Shown: positions 27,653-36,713 of the stretch, piece after piece | How positions within the stretch are numbered: the first letter of the stretch is position 1 | How the letters are laid out: each line of letters starts with the position of its first letter | Assembly: GCF_019805165.1 (NCBI RefSeq) | Contig: NZ_RWIJ01000027.1 | Location: 24,213-88,212 of the forward strand | DNA: 64,000 nucleotides | Source of the DNA: Azospirillum sp. 412522 | GTDB lineage: Bacteria > Pseudomonadota > Alphaproteobacteria > Azospirillales > Azospirillaceae | Reading direction: 5' to 3' | The notes under the pieces: generated by a model | Told to the model about the DNA's origin: nothing | The model's input: only the letters and a program-made list of their open reading frames with translations | Databases searched by the model: none | Made by a program: the position numbers and the translations under genes

Positions 27653-28482
27653 GCGACACCCACGCCCTCCGAACGGCAAGCCAGCGCATCGCCTGGACCA
27701 CCACGGTCGTCGTCTCGGGACTGGTGCTGTTCTTCCTGATGGCGCCGATCCTGGCGATCATGCCGCTGTCCTTCAGCTCCGGCGCCTATCTGACCTATCC
27801 GCTGCCGGGCTTCTCGCTGCGCTGGTACTTTGACTTCCTCGACAGTTCGCGCTGGATGCTGTCGCTGAAGAACAGCATGATCATCGGCGTATCCGCGACC
27901 ATCCTTTCGATGGTGCTGGGCACGCTGGCTTCCCTCGGCCTCGCGCAATGGAAAAGCAAATTCAAACCACTGGTGCTGGCCATCGTGCTGTCGCCGGTGG
28001 TGGTCCCCGGCGTCATCACCGCCGTCGGCCTGTACTTCTTCTTCGCTCCGCTGGGGCTTACCGGCAGCTATTCCGGCCTTATCCTGGCGCACACGGCACT
28101 ATGCACGCCCTTCGTGGTGATCACCGTCAGCGCGACGCTGCAAAGCTTCGACATGAACCTGTCGCGGGCGGCGGCCTCGCTTGGCGCCTCTCCGATGGTC
28201 GGCTTCCGGCGGGTGATCCTGCCGCTGATCCTGCCGGGACTGGCATCGGGCGCGCTGTTCGCCTTCGCCACCAGCTTCGACGAGGTGGTGATCGTGCTGT
28301 TCATGGCCGGACCGGAACAGCGCACCCTGCCGCGCGAGATGTTCGCCGGCATCCGCGAGAACATCAGCCCGACCATCACCGCGGTGGCGGTGGTGCTGAC
28401 GATCATCTCGGTGATCCTGCTGGCGAGCATGGAACTGCTGCGCCGCCGCAACGAACGGCTGAAGGGCAATCTGCACGGCTGA
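27649..28482 (+). CDS. ABC importer permease, PotC type (TTG start)
   Basis: 277 residues, six helices, EAA loop LSRAAASLGASPMVGFRRVILP near residue 185. The start is a TTG overlapping the previous stop as TTGA; GGGAGGG lies eight bases before it. The next in-frame ATG would remove the first helix. With the preceding three genes it completes an importer of the polyamine type. Directly after its stop the sequence changes into a P450 remnant read from the other strand. Confidence 0.9.
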   Translation: MSDTHALRTASQRIAWTTTVVVSGLVLFFLMAPILAIMPLSFSSGAYLTYPLPGFSLRWYFDFLDSSRWMLSLKNSMIIGVSATILSMVLGTLASLGLAQWKSKFKPLVLAIVLSPVVVPGVITAVGLYFFFAPLGLTGSYSGLILAHTALCTPFVVITVSATLQSFDMNLSRAAASLGASPMVGFRRVILPLILPGLASGALFAFATSFDEVVIVLFMAGPEQRTLPREMFAGIRENISPTITAVAVVLTIISVILLASMELLRRRNERLKGNLHG

Positions 28483-28487
28483 TCGTG

Positions 28488-29056
28488 CTTGGCAGCAGCT
28501 CGCGGTAAAAGGCTTCGATGTCCATCTTGGCGAGATACTTGCCCAGGCAGAAATGCGGCCCGATGCCGAAGGTGAGGTGGGGGTTCGGGGAACGGTCGAC
28601 CCTGGGACGGTCGGGCTCCTCGAACACCGCTTCGTCACGGCAGGCCGAGGCGAAGGCCAGCATGATGGCGTCACCGGCGGGGATGGTCGTGCCACGCCAC
28701 TCGACGGGCTTGTGCGGCGTCCGCATGAAATGCTTCACCGGCGCGGTCCAGCGGACGAACTCTTCCGCCGCCGTGCCGAGAAGGCCAAGATTCCCGCGCA
28801 GCTTCGCCATCCCGTCGGGAAATTCCAGCAACCCCTGCAGGCCGCCGCCGATCGAGGCCGCCGTCGCGTCATGGCCGGCGGCCGCAACGATGACGTAATA
28901 GCTCAGCCGCTCATGGCCGGCCATCGGACAGCCGCCGACCTGCCCGTTCGCCCGGGTCGTCGCAATGTCGCTGCGCGGGTTCGCCCGGCGGTCTTCCGTC
29001 AGCACGTCGAAATTGGAGCGGAAATCGTCAAGGGCGTCGCGCGTCCCCTGCTCCTC
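28488..29056 (-). pseudogene. Cytochrome P450 fragment, both ends missing
   Basis: About 190 codons of a P450 can be read: the I-helix with AAAGHDATAAS, the ExxR helix in AEEFVRWTAP, and the haem-binding loop FGIGPHFCLGKYLA. The first 200 or so residues are replaced by unrelated sequence carrying a transposase remnant. After FYRELLP the frame runs straight into the antisense of the permease gene, so the C-terminus is also lost. The haem Cys is intact but the protein cannot fold as a P450. It marks a deletion or insertion scar. Confidence 0.85.
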
Positions 29057-29129
29057 CGCCACGCCCCCCGCCGGTTGCGCCGTTGCTTGTCCGCTGAGCT
29101 GAACAGGCCTTCGTCTCGGCCCCGATCGC

Positions 29130-29415
29130 CGGAACTGGGACGAACCATCACTGTGGCCCATGACTTTCGGGCGATGGTCCGGGGACACCGAGCCGAAGAG
29201 CTGTACAACTGGCCGTTGAAGGTGGACGGCACCGTCTTGGCGGGCTTCGCCATTGGTTTGAAGCGCGATCTTGCCGCAGTATGGACGGCTCTGTCGCTGC
29301 CGTGGAACACCGGGCCGGTGGAGGGGCAATTCAGCAGGCTGAAGACGGTCAAGCGCATGATGAACGGCTCAGCGGCTTCGATCTGCTGAGGCATCGCGTG
29401 CTTGAGGCCGCCTGA
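29130..29415 (+). pseudogene. ISL3-type transposase C-terminal remnant, frameshifted
   Basis: Only the last third remains: HDFRAMVRGHRAEELYNWPL, then LPWNTGPVEGQFSRLKTVKR and MMNGS. A one-base deletion follows, and the family ending GFDLLRHRVLEAA is read in another frame up to the TGA at 29413-29415. The NGPVEGQ-RLK-KR pattern is typical of ISL3 transposases (here NTGPVEGQ). No complete element or inverted repeats were found around it. It abuts the broken P450 on the left. Confidence 0.75.
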
Positions 29416-29527
29416 ATGCCCACGCCCAGGCTGCTACCCTGCGAGAATGCGGATGGACCGGTTGCCTGCATAAGCGGTCGCTTGAAGCGTCCGCAACGGA
29501 ACAAAGCCGTTCACATTCCCCTCTCAC

Positions 29528-29546
29528 GCAAATAAGAATCACTTGC
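29528..29546. promoter_or_regulatory. Fur-box-like site before the iron-membrane operon
   Basis: GCAAATAAGAATCACTTGC matches 12 of 19 positions of the classical Fur box. It lies 75-93 bases before the chosen start of the first small membrane gene, in an AT-rich promoter-like stretch. It is the weakest of three such sites in the island, but the context fits iron control. Confidence 0.5.
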
Positions 29547-29620
29547 AACTTCTATTCTTGATAGTCATAAGATTTATCAGATTGTCAAAATCGGATCCGG
29601 TCGCACTGGGAAGCATGCCG

Positions 29621-29905
29621 ATGGTGGTCACACTCGTTCACACACTGGCACTGGCGACAACGACGGCAGGTGCGGTTTCTTTATATCTGGCAGCCCCGCG
29701 CCAACAATGGCTGCCCCGGCCCCTGTCCGCTTGGCCCGGCCGGGTCGCCGGGACACTGGCGCTGAGCGCGGGATGGATGTTGTGGTCGGTGGTTCTGCAC
29801 CCGGTGACTGCGATCTTCACCAGCCTGATCGTATCGATGGCGCTGTTCACCGCCCTGCCCTTCGCGGCAGTCGCGCGCGCGTCCGCTTTGGCACGGAAGA
29901 CCTGA
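29621..29905 (+). CDS. Small membrane protein, DUF3325-like, iron-linked
   Basis: 94 residues, nearly all hydrophobic, with three likely helices (VVTLVHTLALATTTAGAVSL, GTLALSAGWMLWSVVL, IFTSLIVSMALFTALPF) and the SLYLAAPRQQWL turn between the first two. Small proteins of this kind, often labelled DUF3325, precede DUF3649 and PepSY genes in bacterial ferric-siderophore loci. Their function is unknown. I chose the ATG at 29621 because GGGAAG is seven bases upstream; the ATGs at 29615 and 29543 are alternatives. It ends four bases before the next gene. Confidence 0.7.
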   Translation: MVVTLVHTLALATTTAGAVSLYLAAPRQQWLPRPLSAWPGRVAGTLALSAGWMLWSVVLHPVTAIFTSLIVSMALFTALPFAAVARASALARKT

Positions 29906-29908
29906 CGA

Positions 29909-30226
29909 ATGACCTCCCGACACTCCGTCGAACGGCCGAGAGCCGCAATTCGTCCCGATTGGTGGAGCAAGAGCTGCGCCGGAACCCTGCTGGGCTTCAC
30001 GCTGGCAATCGCCCTGTCGGGTCTGTTCACCTGGTTCGGTCCCGGCGGGCCGGCGGCGGCGAACAAGTTCCAGTTCACCATGTGGATCGTGGCGCCCCTC
30101 TGGCTCGGAGTGGTCAGTTTCTGCTTCCTGTTCCGCAGCGGGCTGCGCGCATGGCTATGGCTGGGCGGCGCCAATCTGGTCGCCTACGCACTGCTGCTGG
30201 CCGGACGCGGCCCTCTGCCCCACTGA
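29909..30226 (+). CDS. Small membrane protein, DUF3649-like, iron-linked
   Basis: 105 residues with three hydrophobic segments (CAGTLLGFTLAIALSGLFTW, FQFTMWIVAPLWLGVVSFCF, AWLWLGGANLVAYALLLAG). Proteins of this layout between a DUF3325-type gene and a PepSY gene are usually annotated DUF3649 or iron transporter, without proven function. It is co-transcribed with both neighbours: four bases from the previous stop and 34 bases before the PepSY gene. The family label is from layout and context more than from strong motifs. Confidence 0.65.
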   Translation: MTSRHSVERPRAAIRPDWWSKSCAGTLLGFTLAIALSGLFTWFGPGGPAAANKFQFTMWIVAPLWLGVVSFCFLFRSGLRAWLWLGGANLVAYALLLAGRGPLPH

Positions 30227-30260
30227 TCTCCCCGCCGTCATCCTTCCGGGACGAAACCCC

Positions 30261-31928
30261 ATGCGCTCCGAAGTCATCCGCCTCTACCGTCAGGTCCATA
30301 GCTGGACCGGCATCCTGACCGGATTGATCCTGTTCGTCTGCTTCTACGCCGGCGCCGTGACGATGTTCAAGGAGCCGCTGGAACGCTGGATCACGCCACC
30401 CGCTGCCGTGACACCGATGGCGCTGGATGGAGCCGAGGAACTGATCGCCGCCACCCGCGCCCTGCGGCCGGAGGTGCGTGACTTCACTTTGGCGCTCGAC
30501 CCGGTGCTGTCCGGCGAAGCGCCCCTGCGCCTGACCTGGACGGAGGAACGGATCGATCCCGCCCCCTGGGCGGCGACGCTGGACCCCGACGGCTCGGTGA
30601 CGGTGGACCGGCTCGATCCCGCCGGCATCGGGCTGCTGGTGGACGTGCTGCACCGGACGGCAGGCATTCCCGGCGACCTGGATATCGGCACCATGGTGAC
30701 GGGAATCGCCAGCGCGCTTTACGTCGTGGCGCTGGTGTCCGGCGTCATCGTGCTGCTGCCGTCGCTGGTCAAGGATTTCCTTGTCCTGCGCGTCACCGCG
30801 AACCTGAAGCGGATGTGGCTCGACGCCCACAACGTGCTGGGAATCGTCAGCCTGCCCTTTCACATCGTGATCGCCCTGTCGGCGGTGGTGTTCGGCCTGC
30901 ACGACCAGATCTACGACGCGCTGGACGAGGTCGTCTATGATGGACGGATGCGGACGGTGATCGCCGCCAGCAGCCCCTTTCGCGGCGTCAGGAAGGACAC
31001 CGGCCCCGCCACGATGCTGGCGCCGCAGGCGTTCCTGGAGCGCGTGCACGCGCTGGAGCCCGGCTTCGCCCCGACCAGCCTGGAATATCACGATGCCGGC
31101 ACCCGCGCCGCGACCGTGCGCGTCTGGGGGCACGATGCGCGCTATCTGGTGCGGCGCGAAGGTTTCGTCCTGCTGGGGGCGATCGATGGCCGGGTGATCG
31201 ACACCGAATACATGCCGGGGCACCAGGGACCATGGTCGTCCACCGTCTCGGCCTTCTTCGCGCTGCATTTCGGCAGCTTCGGCGGCGAGGTCGTGCGCTG
31301 GACCTATTTCCTGCTGGGACTGGCGGGGGCGCTGCTGTTCTATACCGGCAATCTGTTGTGGATCGAATCGAGGCGCCGCACCGAACGGCGGGCCGGCGGA
31401 CCGGTGAAGCAGAGCCGCTCCACCCGCCTGCTCGCCGCCGGTACGGTCGGTGTCTGTCTGGGCTGCGTCGGTGGCCTGTCATCGTCCATCGCCGCCGGAA
31501 AATGGCTGAACGGGCTGGTCGACGATCTGCACGCCTGGCATTGGGGCATCTATTACGTCGCGTTCCTAGGCGCGTGCGTCTGGGCCTTCCTGCGCGGCGC
31601 CGCGCGGGCGGGTGTGGAGTTGCTGTGGGCCTCGGCGGCGGCCAGCGCCGCGATCCCGGCCACCAGCCTGCTGGGATGGCTGGCGCCCGGCCTCGGGCTA
31701 TGGGCATCGCCCGGGTTGATCGGCGTCGATCTGGTGGCGCTGGCCGGTGCGCTGGCGCTGGCGTCGATGGCGCGCCTCACCGCCCGGCGCGCGCAGGCCG
31801 GACCGCAAGACAGCGTATGGGCAACGGGCGCAAGCACCGTCCATCCCGGCCGTTCGGCACCGTCGAACAGAACCGAAGTGCGCCCTATTGCCGCACCACA
31901 GTCAATGACCTCGACTACAGAAGTATAG
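30261..31928 (+). CDS. PepSY-associated TM helix protein, putative ferric-siderophore reductase
   Basis: 555 residues with an N-terminal YRQVHSWTGILTGLILFVCF helix, a first PepSY-like periplasmic domain, helices near residues 150-175 and 190-215 (WLDAHNVLGIVSLPFHIVIA), a second PepSY domain and several C-terminal helices (about 340-510). The histidines in RQVHSW, DAHN and PFH could hold haems. Relatives are coded beside ferric-siderophore receptors, and one subgroup has been linked to periplasmic iron reduction. That role here is inferred. It ends the small operon under the Fur-like site at 29528, 237 bases before the receptor gene. Confidence 0.82.
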   Translation: MRSEVIRLYRQVHSWTGILTGLILFVCFYAGAVTMFKEPLERWITPPAAVTPMALDGAEELIAATRALRPEVRDFTLALDPVLSGEAPLRLTWTEERIDPAPWAATLDPDGSVTVDRLDPAGIGLLVDVLHRTAGIPGDLDIGTMVTGIASALYVVALVSGVIVLLPSLVKDFLVLRVTANLKRMWLDAHNVLGIVSLPFHIVIALSAVVFGLHDQIYDALDEVVYDGRMRTVIAASSPFRGVRKDTGPATMLAPQAFLERVHALEPGFAPTSLEYHDAGTRAATVRVWGHDARYLVRREGFVLLGAIDGRVIDTEYMPGHQGPWSSTVSAFFALHFGSFGGEVVRWTYFLLGLAGALLFYTGNLLWIESRRRTERRAGGPVKQSRSTRLLAAGTVGVCLGCVGGLSSSIAAGKWLNGLVDDLHAWHWGIYYVAFLGACVWAFLRGAARAGVELLWASAAASAAIPATSLLGWLAPGLGLWASPGLIGVDLVALAGALALASMARLTARRAQAGPQDSVWATGASTVHPGRSAPSNRTEVRPIAAPQSMTSTTEV

Positions 31929-32114
31929 ATCTGATAAAATCGTAGATTTTAAAATAAATATGCCGCCTTTTTCTGTCAAGGCGATAGTTTTTGGCGGCTA
32001 CTCGACTGGAACTCTCCAGTATTTGTTCGCAAATCTGACATTTTTTATTTCAGTCCTAACGTCATAACCCTTGCGGCAAAAGTGGTCATACGATAACAAA
32101 CCCGAGGGGCATAT

Positions 32115-32133
32115 GCGAATGAGTCGCATTATC
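32115..32133. promoter_or_regulatory. Fur-box-like site before the TonB-dependent receptor
   Basis: GCGAATGAGTCGCATTATC matches 13 of 19 positions of the Fur consensus, with the right half (CATTATC) perfect. It is 33-51 bases before the receptor start. The preceding 130 bases are AT-rich and promoter-like. The site fits iron-dependent repression of the receptor. Confidence 0.65.
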
Positions 32134-32165
32134 AACTTGCATAAGCATAATCAGGGGATATCGAC

Positions 32166-34148
32166 ATGACCAATCGCACTGTGGAGGCTCGGGCGCGGGA
32201 CGGTGCCATGCTGGTGGCGCCAATGCTGGTGGTGGCGGTGCTGGCGGGGGGAACGCCGGCACTGGCTCAAACCGGCGAACAGACGGGCACCGGTGACAAG
32301 ACCCAGATGCTGGGCGGCCAGATCCTGGGTCCGGTGACGGTCACCGCGACCGGCACGCCGGAAAGCACGCTGATCGCGCCGGCCTTCACCACCGTCATCA
32401 CGTCGGAGGATTTGAAGAAGGATGGCCCTGCCACCGGCCTGCCGGAGATCCTGAGCCGCACGGTGGGTGTCAACGACAGCACCGACGCAATCGGCCGTGA
32501 CGAGGTGGTCGTCCGCGGCCTGGGCGCCAACTACACGCTGGTGCTGGTCAACGGCCGCCGGGTATCCACCTCCGACGCGCTGTGGCGTGGCGGCGACTTC
32601 GACTACCATTCGGTGCCGCTGTCCGCCATCGAACGGGTCGAGGTGGTGCGCGGCCCGATGTCGGCCTTGTACGGGTCGGACGCCATCGGCGGCGTGGTCA
32701 ACATCATCACCAAGAAGCCGACGGACAAGTGGACCGGCGAGATCGGCGGCGAGTACCGGTTCGTGCCGGCCGGACGCGGCGGCAACCAGTTCCGCACCAC
32801 CCTGTCGGCCGCCGGTCCGGTCACCGACAAGGTCTCGGCGACCGTCGCGGCGGAATATTACCGCCGCCAGCCCTGGTATCACGACTCCAAGAACAACGGG
32901 ACCGTCCCGGTCCTGGAGAAGAAGGATCTGAAGAACCTCCTGTCCACCGTCACCTGGGACGTGACCGAGAACCAGGCCCTGGACGTCAATTACGGCCTGA
33001 ACCACGACCACCGGCCCTACAACGTCTATGACCGCTGGAGCTCCTACAGCGAGCAGGACGTGGTCCGCAACACGGTCGGCATCGCCCACCGCGGCAAGTG
33101 GGATTGGGGCAACACGCTGCTGGAGGCCAATTACGAACGCGGCAACATCGACGACTACAACAGCTCCTACAACGCGCCGCAGCAACGGCACATGAAGGAA
33201 AAGAACATCTTCCTGCATGGCCGCACCGACTTCCGGCTGGCCTTCAACCATCTGACCGCCGGCGCCGAATACCGCAAGCAGACGGTGGAGGATCCCGACA
33301 CCTTCCTGCAGACCGGGCGGTCGGAGATCGCACAGAAAGCCGTCTATCTGCAGGATCAGATCGACCTGACCGACCAGCTGACGCTGACGCTCGGCAGCCG
33401 CTACGACCATCACGAAATCTTCGGCGGGAATTTCACCAGCCGCGCCAACGCCGTCTATGCGCTGACCAAGTCGGTCTCGCTGAAGGCCGGCGTCAGCCAG
33501 GGCTACAAGGCGCCGGACGCCTATCAGCTCAGCCGCGAATACCGGGTCATCAGCTGCGGCGGTCGCTGTTTCCTGTCGGGCAACCCCGATCTCGAGCCCG
33601 AGACCAGCACCAACTACGAAGCCGGCGTCGAGGTGCGCCAGGACCGCTGGGACGCCAGCGTCGTGGTGTTCAGGAACAAGGTCAAGGACATGATCCAGGC
33701 GGTCTATGATCCGGTGGCCGTGGCCCGCAACTGGAGCAACGTCTCCAGCGTCGACATCTCCGGCATCGAGGTGACCGGGTCGGTGACCATCACCAGGGAC
33801 CTGACGGCCTCGGGCAACTACGCGTACCTCTATACCAAGAACAACAGCGGCGCCGAGCTGGAGAACCGTCCCCGCCACAAGCTCAACGCCGACCTGACCT
33901 GGCAGGCGCTGGACAATCTCGGCGCCACGGTATCGGCGACCTACACCGGCCCGCAATATGAGGGCACGTCGAAGATGCCGGGCTACACGCTGCTGAACCT
34001 GGGTGTGAATGCCGACGTCAACGACGCGATCCGCGTCGGTGCCGGCGTGAAGAACATCACCAACGTCATCCTGTCCGAAAAGAACACCGGTTTTCAGACC
34101 GTGGAGATGGGGCGCAGCTTCTACGTCAGCGCCAACTACCGGTTCTGA
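32166..34148 (+). CDS. TonB-dependent outer-membrane receptor for a catecholate siderophore
   Basis: 660 residues. A signal peptide ends near GGTPALA, a TonB-box-like GPVTVTATGT follows, then the plug domain (EDLKKDGPATGLPEILSRTV, RGLGANYTLVLVNGRRVS, IERVEVVRGPMSALYGSDAI) and a 22-strand barrel ending in FYVSANYRF, the usual C-terminal aromatic. The plug closely follows the FepA/IrgA/PfeA pattern of enterobactin-type receptors. With the catecholate biosynthesis genes downstream it is very likely the receptor for the locus's own ferric siderophore. Fur-like control is suggested by the site at 32115. Confidence 0.93.
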   Translation: MTNRTVEARARDGAMLVAPMLVVAVLAGGTPALAQTGEQTGTGDKTQMLGGQILGPVTVTATGTPESTLIAPAFTTVITSEDLKKDGPATGLPEILSRTVGVNDSTDAIGRDEVVVRGLGANYTLVLVNGRRVSTSDALWRGGDFDYHSVPLSAIERVEVVRGPMSALYGSDAIGGVVNIITKKPTDKWTGEIGGEYRFVPAGRGGNQFRTTLSAAGPVTDKVSATVAAEYYRRQPWYHDSKNNGTVPVLEKKDLKNLLSTVTWDVTENQALDVNYGLNHDHRPYNVYDRWSSYSEQDVVRNTVGIAHRGKWDWGNTLLEANYERGNIDDYNSSYNAPQQRHMKEKNIFLHGRTDFRLAFNHLTAGAEYRKQTVEDPDTFLQTGRSEIAQKAVYLQDQIDLTDQLTLTLGSRYDHHEIFGGNFTSRANAVYALTKSVSLKAGVSQGYKAPDAYQLSREYRVISCGGRCFLSGNPDLEPETSTNYEAGVEVRQDRWDASVVVFRNKVKDMIQAVYDPVAVARNWSNVSSVDISGIEVTGSVTITRDLTASGNYAYLYTKNNSGAELENRPRHKLNADLTWQALDNLGATVSATYTGPQYEGTSKMPGYTLLNLGVNADVNDAIRVGAGVKNITNVILSEKNTGFQTVEMGRSFYVSANYRF

Positions 34149-34168
34149 GCAGGTTCCGTCCGCTTTGC

Positions 34169-34207
34169 GGCCGCCCGTCCCGGTCCATCCGGAGGCGGGC
34201 GGCCTTT
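34169..34207. terminator. Rho-independent-like terminator after the receptor gene
   Basis: GGCCGCCCG at 34169-34177 pairs with CGGGCGGCC at 34196-34204, and TTT follows at once. It lies 20 bases after the receptor stop and 92 bases before entS, so it should separate the two transcripts, at least in part. Confidence 0.6.
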
Positions 34208-34295
34208 GGAGCGTGATCGGTTCAAGCGGAAATGCCCGAACCGCGAATCACACGAAAAGCCAAAAGCCAACCGCTCACGCTGCGGGAGAACCGCG

Positions 34296-35567
34296 ATGGC
34301 GCTTTCCAAATTGTTCGTCGACATCGGCCTGTTGAGGACCAACCCCGATTTCCGCCGGGTGCTGATCGCTCGGGCGATCTCGCTCCTGGGCCTCGGCCTG
34401 CTGGCCGTGGCGGTGCCGCTGCAGGTCTATGATCTGACCGGTTCCAGCCTGCAGGTCGGGGTGGCCGTGGCCTGCGACGGTGTCGGCATGTTCCTCGGCC
34501 TGCTGCTGGGAGGGCTATTGACCGACCGCCGCGACCGCCGGACCCTGATCCTGGCGGCGCGCGGACTGTGCGGGCTGGGGTTCCTGGGTCTGGCGGCCAA
34601 TGCGGCGATGCCGTCGCCGTCGCTGGCCGCCATCTACGCCCTGTCCTTCTGGGACGGGTTCTTCGGAGCCATCGGCGTCAATGCGCTGCTGGCGGCGATG
34701 CCCCATCTGGTCGGTCGCGCCAACCTGATGCAGGCGCGGGCGCTCGGCATGCTGACCATGCGCTTCGCCACCATCCTGTCTCCGGCCCTGGGCGGGCTGC
34801 TGATCGCCGCCGCCGGGGCGGGGTGGGCCTATCTCGCCACCGCCGTCGCCACCGGCTTGTCGGTGGCGACGCTGATCGGCCTGCCGTCGATGGCGCCCGA
34901 ACGCGGCGGGACCGACAACCCGTTGCGTCTGATGGCCGAAGCCCTCGCCTTCCTCGCCGGGCACCGGGTGATCCCGGGGGTCGTGGCGCTGGGCTGCCTC
35001 ACCACGCTCGCCACCGGCATCCGCGTCCTCTTCCCCGCCCTGGTGGAGACCGTCTATGGCGGCGGCGCCGTCGCGGCCGGGCTGCTCTACAGCGCCGTGC
35101 CGGTTGGGGCGACGCTGGGGGCGGCACTCAGCGGCTGGGCGACGGGGCTGCGGCGTCCAGGGCTGACCATGGGGCTGGTCTGCATGGCGGCCTTCGCCTG
35201 CGTCGCGGCGATGGGTGCCGTCGGCAGCCTGTTCGTCGCCCTGCCGGCGCTGGTGCTGTTCGGCTACGTCACCGCCATCGCCTCCCTTCTCGAATACAGC
35301 ATGGTTCAGGGCCACACCCCCGACGGCATGCAGGGCCGCGTCAACAGCCTGTGGGCCGCGCAGGACGTGATCGGCGATGGCGTCGGCACCGTCGGGCTGG
35401 GATTCCTGGCCGCCCTGACGGGCCCAGCCGCCGGCATCCTGCTGTTCGGCCTGGCGGCCCTCGGGCTCTGCGCCGCCGTGACCGCCGCCGCCGGCACCAT
35501 GCGCAACGCGCCGCTTGCCGATCCCAGGCTGACCGATCCAAGGCTGGCCGAAGGAGCCGGGCCATGA
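34296..35567 (+). CDS. entS: Siderophore exporter, MFS (EntS)
   Basis: 423 residues, twelve helices, clear EntS pattern: LLRTNPDFRRVLIARAISLL, LGLGLLAVAVPLQVYDLTGS, LLGGLLTDRRDRRTLILAAR, YALSFWDGFFGAIGVNALLA, GRANLMQARALGMLTMR and SLLEYSMVQGHTPDGMQGRV. EntS moves enterobactin from cytoplasm to periplasm. GGGAGAA lies six bases before the ATG. It overlaps the following adaptor gene as ATGA, coupling inner-membrane export to an RND pump that could take the siderophore across the outer membrane. Confidence 0.92.
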   Translation: MALSKLFVDIGLLRTNPDFRRVLIARAISLLGLGLLAVAVPLQVYDLTGSSLQVGVAVACDGVGMFLGLLLGGLLTDRRDRRTLILAARGLCGLGFLGLAANAAMPSPSLAAIYALSFWDGFFGAIGVNALLAAMPHLVGRANLMQARALGMLTMRFATILSPALGGLLIAAAGAGWAYLATAVATGLSVATLIGLPSMAPERGGTDNPLRLMAEALAFLAGHRVIPGVVALGCLTTLATGIRVLFPALVETVYGGGAVAAGLLYSAVPVGATLGAALSGWATGLRRPGLTMGLVCMAAFACVAAMGAVGSLFVALPALVLFGYVTAIASLLEYSMVQGHTPDGMQGRVNSLWAAQDVIGDGVGTVGLGFLAALTGPAAGILLFGLAALGLCAAVTAAAGTMRNAPLADPRLTDPRLAEGAGP

Positions 35568-36655
35568 AGCACGCCCTCCCCGTCCTCATCGTCGCGGCGC
35601 TGGCATTGCCGGCGCTTCCGTCGCCGCCGGCCCATGCCCAGATGCGGGTGAAGGTGACCCCGGTGGTCGCCGCCCCCCTCCACCAGACGCTGCAACTGCC
35701 CGGGACGCTGGTCTCCCCGCGCAGCAGCGCCCTGTCCGCGCAGGTGGAAGGCCAGGTGGAGGCCATGCTGGTCGAGGCCGGCGACCCCGTGGCGGCCGGC
35801 CAGCCCCTGCTGCGGCTGGACGACACGCTCGCCCGGCTGGAGCTGCAGCGGCTGGAGAACTCCCTGGCCGAGGCCGAGCATGTGCAGCGCGACGCCCAGC
35901 GCCTTGCCCGCGAGGCCGGGGCGCTGGTCGGCGTGCAGGGCGTGTCGCGCTCCAGATACGGCACCCTGCTCGCCCAGGCGGCCATCGAGGAGGCCAAGGT
36001 CCGGCAGTTGCGCGACGCCGTCGCCATGCAGCGCGAAAGGCTCGACCGCCACACGGTCGCGGCTCCTTTCGCCGGGGTGGTCACCGAACGGCGGACCGAG
36101 CGCGGACAATGGGTCGGCAGCGGCGCGTCCGTGCTGCAGCTGACCGCCACCGACCCGCTGCGCGTCGAGATCGACGTGCCGGAACGCCAGCATGGCCGGA
36201 TCTCCGCCGGTACGCCGGCCAGCGTCCAGGTGGCCGATGCGCCGGTCGACGACGCCATCGCCGCGCGGGTCGACCGGGTGGTCCCGGCCGCAGATCCGGT
36301 CAGCCGCAGCTTCCGCGTCCATGTGACGCTCGCCAATCCCGGCGGGCGGCTGATGGCGGGCATGTCGGCACGGGTGACCTTCACGCTGGACCGGACCGGC
36401 GACGGGCCGGGGATCGCCCTGCAGGTTCCGGCCGATGCGGTCGAACGGCAACCCGACGGCAGCGCCCGCGTCTGGGTGGTCCAGCGCAGCGGCGGCGGCG
36501 CGGTGGCGCGTCCCGTGACGGTCCGCACCGGCCGCCATGTCGGCGGCCATGTCGAGATCGCCAGCCCGGACCTGAGCGCCGACGACCTGGTGGTGGTCCA
36601 GGGCAACGAGGGCCTGCGCCCCGACCAGCCGGTCTTGCCGGACATGGTCGGCTGA
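35564..36655 (+). CDS. RND pump periplasmic adaptor subunit
   Basis: 363 residues with a signal peptide (MKHALPVLIVAALALPALPS, cut after AHA). It has split lipoyl halves (LSAQVEGQVEAMLVEAGDPV and DRHTVAAPFAGVVTERRTER) around a short coiled-coil hairpin (residues 90-155), then beta-barrel and membrane-proximal domains (LMAGMSARVTF, VVQGNEGLRPDQPV). It links the inner-membrane RND protein to an outer-membrane channel, which is not in the window. Its start overlaps entS (ATGA) and the pump gene follows after 58 bases holding two near-identical GAATTTGGCCGGC units. Confidence 0.9.
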   Translation: MKHALPVLIVAALALPALPSPPAHAQMRVKVTPVVAAPLHQTLQLPGTLVSPRSSALSAQVEGQVEAMLVEAGDPVAAGQPLLRLDDTLARLELQRLENSLAEAEHVQRDAQRLAREAGALVGVQGVSRSRYGTLLAQAAIEEAKVRQLRDAVAMQRERLDRHTVAAPFAGVVTERRTERGQWVGSGASVLQLTATDPLRVEIDVPERQHGRISAGTPASVQVADAPVDDAIAARVDRVVPAADPVSRSFRVHVTLANPGGRLMAGMSARVTFTLDRTGDGPGIALQVPADAVERQPDGSARVWVVQRSGGGAVARPVTVRTGRHVGGHVEIASPDLSADDLVVVQGNEGLRPDQPVLPDMVG

Positions 36656-36713
36656 AATTCCGCCAGCTGAATTTGGCCGGCCGAATTTGGCCGGCTGACG
36701 GGAGACGAGACGA

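Noticed and set aside
36656..36713. Tandem GAATTTGGCCGGC units as a regulatory site
   Set aside because: Only two imperfect copies in a 58-base gap inside an operon; more likely a chance duplication than an operator.
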